Source of the DNA: Streptomyces sp. sk2.1
GTDB taxonomy: Bacteria > Actinomycetota > Actinomycetes > Streptomycetales > Streptomycetaceae
NCBI RefSeq assembly: GCF_008120935.1
Contig: NZ_RDBO01000065.1
Span: 161,208 to 225,207, forward strand
Reading direction: 5' to 3'
DNA length: 64,000 nt
Positions 60,027-64,000 of the stretch are shown here, piece by piece. The notes under the pieces were generated by a model, which had not been told where the DNA came from, searched no databases, and worked only from the letters and a program-made list of their open reading frames with translations. A program made the translations under genes and the position numbers. Each line of letters opens with the position of its first letter. The stretch's first letter is position 1.

Positions 60027-61376
60027 ATGACGAAGCGGGCGGCGCGGGTGCTGCGGGAGTTGCCCCGCACCCTGCACAAGGACCTCATGACATCGGCCAC
60101 CGACCCGAACGGGCGGTACGGGCAGCCGCGTTGGCTGGACTGGCGACCGGTGATCATGGTGCCGCTGGTGCTGCTCGCGGTGTTCCTGCTCGTCGCCAAC
60201 ACCAACCAGTACACCTTCGAACTCGGGACGGGCCTCCTGCTCGGCCTCCTGTTCGCCGGGATCCAGGCGGTGGCGCTCGTCGTCACCCTGTACCGCCCGG
60301 TCCCGGCCTGGTGGACATCGGTGCTCGTCATGGTGGTCGTCACCCCGTTCGCCGCGAACGCCGGTTCCGGTCAGATGGTGTTCCCCCGGGAGGGGATCAC
60401 CGTCCCCGACCGGGTGGCGTTCCCCTGGAACGGGGCCGGCATCGCGGTGCAGGCCGGTGTGCTGTTCCTGCTCGCCCTGCGGGTGCGCCCCCGGATCACC
60501 GCCGAGGCGCTGACGATCACCGTGCTGGTGGGATTCGCCTGCGGCGCGGCCGTCCCCTGGGACGACGGCCCCGGCCCCGGAGTCGCCGCCGCCGTCCTGC
60601 TGGTCGCCGCGGTGATGGGCGCCGCCCTGCGCGGCCTGGCCGTGGCCCGTACCCGACTCGTCGTGCAGGAGGAGCTCACCGCCGAGGAACGCGCCCGGCG
60701 CACCCTGCTGGAGGAGCGCAACCGTATCGCCCGGGAACTGCACGACGTGGTCGCCCACCACATGTCGGTCATCTCCATCCAGGCGCAGGTCGTCCCGCAC
60801 CTGGTCGACAACCCGTCCGACGAACTGCGGGAGAACGTCGAGGGCATCCGCCGCAACGCGGTCGACGCCCTCACCGAACTGCGCCGCGTCCTGGGCGTAC
60901 TGCGCTCCGAGGATCCCCTCCCGCAGGCGGCCAGGCACGCCCCGCAGCCCACCCTCGACCGGCTGGACGAACTCATCGGCAACGCGCGGGGCGCCGGGGT
61001 CGAGGTCACCGCCGGGACCACCGGGAAGCCGCGCCCGCTGTCCCCGGGCGTCGAACTGTCCGCCTTCCGCATCGTGCAGGAGGCACTCAGCAACGCGATG
61101 CGGCACGCACCGGGCGCCCGGGTACGGGTGGAGATCGGCCACGGTGCGTCCGAGGTCACCGTACGGGTCACCAACACCGCCCCCGGCCGGGCGGTGCCGC
61201 CCTCGCCGGGCGCGGGCCACGGCCTGCTCGGCATGCGCGAGCGCGCCGCGATGCTGGGCGGCGAGATCGTCACCGGGCCCACCCCCGACGGCGGCTACGA
61301 AGTCGCTGCGATACTGCCCGCACAGCCCCCAGCGGGGCACACCGCCCCCGCCGACCCTGCCGAGGACCACCGATGA
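60027..61376 (+). CDS. Sensor histidine kinase (NarL-type, HisKA_3)
   Basis: About 449 residues from ATG 60027 with GGGGAG just before; GTGs at 59994 and 60012 are in frame and would overlap or touch the previous gene. Five or six hydrophobic segments (about 40-205) with little outside sequence suggest sensing within the membrane. His239 in ARELHDVVAHHMSVIS is the phosphorylation site, and the C-terminal HATPase has NAMRHAPGARVRV and GHGLLGMRERAAMLGG. Its last codons overlap the response regulator start as ATGA. Confidence 0.9.
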   Translation: MTKRAARVLRELPRTLHKDLMTSATDPNGRYGQPRWLDWRPVIMVPLVLLAVFLLVANTNQYTFELGTGLLLGLLFAGIQAVALVVTLYRPVPAWWTSVLVMVVVTPFAANAGSGQMVFPREGITVPDRVAFPWNGAGIAVQAGVLFLLALRVRPRITAEALTITVLVGFACGAAVPWDDGPGPGVAAAVLLVAAVMGAALRGLAVARTRLVVQEELTAEERARRTLLEERNRIARELHDVVAHHMSVISIQAQVVPHLVDNPSDELRENVEGIRRNAVDALTELRRVLGVLRSEDPLPQAARHAPQPTLDRLDELIGNARGAGVEVTAGTTGKPRPLSPGVELSAFRIVQEALSNAMRHAPGARVRVEIGHGASEVTVRVTNTAPGRAVPPSPGAGHGLLGMRERAAMLGGEIVTGPTPDGGYEVAAILPAQPPAGHTAPADPAEDHR

Positions 61377-62044
61377 CGGCCATTCGCGTTCTGATCGCCG
61401 ACGACCAGATGATGGTCCGGCAGGGCTTCACGGTGCTGCTGAACGCCGAACCCGGCATCGAGGTCGTCGGCCAGGCGGTGGACGGCGTCGACGCCGTCGA
61501 GAAGGTGGCCGAACTCGACCCGGACGTGGTCCTGATGGACATCCGCATGCCCCGGCTCGGCGGGATCGAGGCGACCCGCACCATCACCGGACGCGACGGT
61601 GCCACCGTCAAGGTCCTCGTCCTCACCACCTTCGACCTCGACGAGTACGTCTACGAGGCACTGCGCGCGGGCGCGTCCGGCTTCCTCCTGAAGGACGCGT
61701 CGGCCGACGAACTCGCCCACGCGGTACGGGTGGTGGCGGCCGGCGAGGCCCTGCTCGCCCCGAACATCACCAAGCGGCTGATCGCCGAGTTCGCCCGGGT
61801 GAGCGCCGCGCCGCGCCCCCCGGCGAAGGGCCGCACGGGCGATCTGACGGAACGTGAGACCGAGGTCCTCTCCCTGATCGCGCAGGGCCTGTCCAACACC
61901 GAGATCGCCGTACGCCTGGTGGTCGCCGAGCAGACCGTGAAGACCCATGTGGGCCGGATACTGCTCAAGTTGGGGCTGCGCGACCGGACCCAGGCCGCGG
62001 TCCACGCCTACGAGACGGGACTGGTGCGCCCGACCGGTTACTGA
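61373..62044 (+). CDS. NarL/LuxR-family response regulator
   Basis: 223 residues. Receiver domain with VLIADDQMMVRQG, phospho-acceptor Asp56 in VLMDIRMPRLGG, Thr in VLVLTTFDLD and Lys in GFLLKDASADE; LuxR-type helix-turn-helix TERETEVLSLIAQGLSNTEI with VAEQTVKTHVGRIL after it. Start ATG overlaps the kinase stop (ATGA), so the pair is coupled. It is the last gene of the hydrolase-acyltransferase-kinase-regulator operon. Confidence 0.93.
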   Translation: MTAIRVLIADDQMMVRQGFTVLLNAEPGIEVVGQAVDGVDAVEKVAELDPDVVLMDIRMPRLGGIEATRTITGRDGATVKVLVLTTFDLDEYVYEALRAGASGFLLKDASADELAHAVRVVAAGEALLAPNITKRLIAEFARVSAAPRPPAKGRTGDLTERETEVLSLIAQGLSNTEIAVRLVVAEQTVKTHVGRILLKLGLRDRTQAAVHAYETGLVRPTGY

Positions 62045-62312
62045 TCCGGCGCCGCCGCCCGCCCGGCACCACCACTACCACCACCCGCACGCGCCGTCCG
62101 TTTCCGCCTGCCCGGAAACGGGCGCCCGGAGACATCCGCCTGCCCGAGAACGGCCGTGCGGCACCGACCCGTGCCGTACGGACCGCGCCGCGCCGCCCCG
62201 TTCCGCCACGCCGTCACGGTGCGAAACCACGCGACCACGGTGCGGAACCGCGCCCGCCCCCGCTTCCCCGCGGACCGACCGATCCCGTCCAACCGAAGGA
62301 ACCGATACGCCC

Positions 62313-63455
62313 ATGGGCTCCACCCTCGTCATCACCAACGACTTCCCGCCCCGCCAGGGCGGCATCGAGACCTTCGTCCACGCGATGGCCACCCGCGTGC
62401 CCGACGACGACGTGGTCGTCTACACCTCGCACGAGCCCGGCGACACCGCCTACGACGCGCGGCTCCCGTTCCCCGTCGTGCGGGACCGCAGCCGCGTGCT
62501 GCTGCCGACCCGCCGGGCGACCCGCAGGGCCGTCGAGATAGCCCGGAGCCACGGCTGCGACCGGGTCTGGTTCGGGGCCGCCGCCCCCCTGGCCCTGATG
62601 GCACCGGCCCTGCGCCGCGGCGGCGTGCGGCGCATCGTGGCCACCACGCACGGCCACGAGATCTGGTGGGCCCGGACCCCCGGCGCGCGCGGGCTCATGC
62701 GCCGGATGGGCCGCGGCGTCGATGTCGTCACCTACCTGGGGCAGTACACGCGCGACCGGATCGAGCCCGCCCTCGGCCCGGGGGTGCACATGAGCCGGCT
62801 GGTGCCCGGCGTCGACGCCGAGGCGTACCGGCCGCCCGCCGGCGCCGCGGCGGACCTGCGGGCCGGACTCGGCCCCGACGGGGCGCGCATCATTCTGTGC
62901 GTCGCCAGGCTCGTCCCCCGCAAGGGGCAGGACATGCTGATCCGGGCCATGCCGCTGATCCGGAGCAAGGTGCCCGACGCGGTGCTGGTGGTGGTCGGTC
63001 AGGGCCCCGACGAGGCCCGGCTGCGCAAACTGGCCGAACGCCACGGCGGGGGAGCCGTCCGCTTCGTGGGCGGTGTCTCGCACACCGACACGCCCCCCTA
63101 CTACGCCGCGGCGGACGTCTTCGCGATGCCGTGCCGCACCCGCAGGGCCGGACTGGAGGCCGAAGGGCTCGGGATCGTGTTCCTGGAGGCGGCGGCGAGC
63201 GGGCTGCCGGTGGTCGTCGGCGACTCGGGCGGCGCCCCGGACACCGTGCTCGACGGCAGGACCGGCCGGATCGTGGACGGCACCGACCACACGGCCGTCG
63301 CCGAGGCGCTGACCCGCGTACTCCTCGACCCCGGCCGGGCCGCGATGGGCGCCGCGGGCCGCGCCTGGGTCGAGGAGACCTGGTCCTGGGAGGCGTCGGC
63401 CCGCCATCTGACCCACCTCCTGACCCCCGCCGGGGAACGGGCGCCGACACGCTGA
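62313..63455 (+). CDS. GT4 glycosyltransferase, PimB-like mannosyltransferase
   Basis: 380 residues of the GT-B fold. The N-terminal acceptor domain opens TLVITNDFPPRQGGIETFVH, followed by TTHGHEIWW. The GDP-sugar domain has ILCVARLVPRKGQD, VVVGQGPDEARLRKLAERHG and the EX7E motif region EAEGLGIVFLEAAASGLPVV. The pattern is that of PimB, which adds the second mannose to phosphatidylinositol mannoside, or of MgtA. In Streptomyces such enzymes make PIM-type glycolipids. Start ATG 62313; AAGGA lies about 13 nt upstream. In the preceding 62045-62312 I see no other gene. Confidence 0.85.
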   Translation: MGSTLVITNDFPPRQGGIETFVHAMATRVPDDDVVVYTSHEPGDTAYDARLPFPVVRDRSRVLLPTRRATRRAVEIARSHGCDRVWFGAAAPLALMAPALRRGGVRRIVATTHGHEIWWARTPGARGLMRRMGRGVDVVTYLGQYTRDRIEPALGPGVHMSRLVPGVDAEAYRPPAGAAADLRAGLGPDGARIILCVARLVPRKGQDMLIRAMPLIRSKVPDAVLVVVGQGPDEARLRKLAERHGGGAVRFVGGVSHTDTPPYYAAADVFAMPCRTRRAGLEAEGLGIVFLEAAASGLPVVVGDSGGAPDTVLDGRTGRIVDGTDHTAVAEALTRVLLDPGRAAMGAAGRAWVEETWSWEASARHLTHLLTPAGERAPTR

Positions 63456-63480
63456 GAGGCACGGTTCCCGCTGCGGGAGC

Positions 63481-63520
63481 GCCGTCCCGTCGCCGCCGGT
63501 CCACGGGGCGACGGGACGGC
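63481..63520 (+). terminator. Terminator hairpin after the glycosyltransferase
   Basis: GCCGTCCCGTCGCC (63481-63494) and its exact complement (63507-63520), a 14-bp stem, 26 bp past the stop. Confidence 0.75.
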
Positions 63521-63726
63521 CCGGACGCGGTGCGCGGCCGGTCCGTTGGCTTACCCGTGGTGCGCCGGACGGGCGGTTCACTGTGCCAATGGCCCATCGC
63601 TTTCGCACCGAGTTGAGCCATGATTCGGAAAGATGTTGTGATGTACCCGTCGATGGCGCTGCGGATCTCCGCGGCGCCTTTTTCATGCCGGTGCACGGAG
63701 CCGGTGCGCTGAAGCGGGAGCATGCG

Positions 63727-64000
63727 GTGCTGAAGAGGATGTTCGTTTCCCCGGATCCGGGCCGGGCGCGGCTGCGCGGCGCCCTCCGGGCCGTCCTCGG
63801 CATCGGAGCGGCCGTCGCGCTGTGCGGACTGGCCGGCCACTCGCTCGTCGCGGCCATCACCGGCGGGCTCGCCGCGCTGCTGGCCATGTTCACGGTGCTG
63901 GACACCACGGTGCGGGGCCAGGCGGTCACGACGGCCCTGCTGCCCGTCGCCGGTTTCCCCGTGCTCGCCCTCGCCGCGGGGCTGCACGACCACCCGGTGG
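63727..64000 (+). CDS. FUSC-family membrane protein, N-terminus only
   Basis: The gene runs off the right edge. From a GTG at 63727, with GGGAG 6 nt upstream (ATGs at 63685 and 63739 are in frame), it reads LKRMFVSPDPGRARLRGALR, then closely packed hydrophobic segments (VLGIGAAVALCGLAGHSLVA, AALLAMFTVLDTTVRGQAV, LPVAGFPVLALAAGL). This fits the start of FUSC/aromatic acid exporter-like proteins. The identity is tentative with 91 codons in view. Confidence 0.6.
   Translation, partial: MLKRMFVSPDPGRARLRGALRAVLGIGAAVALCGLAGHSLVAAITGGLAALLAMFTVLDTTVRGQAVTTALLPVAGFPVLALAAGLHDHPV

Overview
The window is about 72 percent G+C, its coding sequences strongly prefer G or C at third positions, and it carries a CebR-type cellulose operator, a MurT/GatD pair, actinobacterial ATP-type phosphofructokinase residues and several large secreted enzymes. 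It looks like a piece of a Streptomyces chromosome (inference from content; no database search was possible).

Layout. 1-0.9 kb: the 5' end of a secreted family 6 glycoside hydrolase, with a CebR box beside its promoter. 0.9-18 kb: mostly conserved housekeeping genes: a MerR-methyltransferase fusion, a CtaG-like oxidase assembly protein with a tiny membrane neighbour, phosphofructokinase, gatD/murT (peptidoglycan amidation), peptide deformylase, a TetR/acyl-CoA dehydrogenase pair, a glutathione peroxidase, a GNAT/XRE-cupin pair, a DUF2252 protein, a TesB thioesterase and a Ski2-like helicase. 18-30.5 kb: a YdjM-like membrane protein, a heterodimeric ABC exporter in which one gene contains a 145-bp perfect inverted duplication, a Tat-exported GH109-like protein, a large FAD/Fe-S dehydrogenase, a MarR regulator divergent from a second ABC exporter, and a 19-residue micro-gene.

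30.7-41 kb is the most accessory-looking part. It holds a flavin monooxygenase, a GyrB-like ATPase fragment lacking the TOPRIM half and the Mg-binding Asn, a cytochrome P450, a lipoprotein gene enclosed by IS-type ends, a frameshifted IS5-family transposase, a two-gene operon of AlkB-like Fe(II)/2-oxoglutarate oxygenases, and a short-chain dehydrogenase. The AlkB-like pair, next to the insertion sequence and with more A/T-rich codons than its neighbours, is the best candidate for an undescribed system.

41-64 kb: a Ser/Thr kinase with a PQQ-type sensor, a methyltransferase preceded by a possible leader ORF, a SUKH-fold protein, two overlapping genes for membrane-anchored exported proteins, a DedA protein, a 31-residue cationic micro-ORF, an XRE regulator, a 1,164-residue secreted protein joining an M4 and an M28 protease, a second kinase, an Lrp/AsnC regulator, a tightly packed operon (secreted hydrolase, membrane acyltransferase, histidine kinase, response regulator), a PimB-like mannosyltransferase, and the start of a FUSC-type membrane protein cut by the window edge. 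I saw no rRNA, tRNA or CRISPR array.
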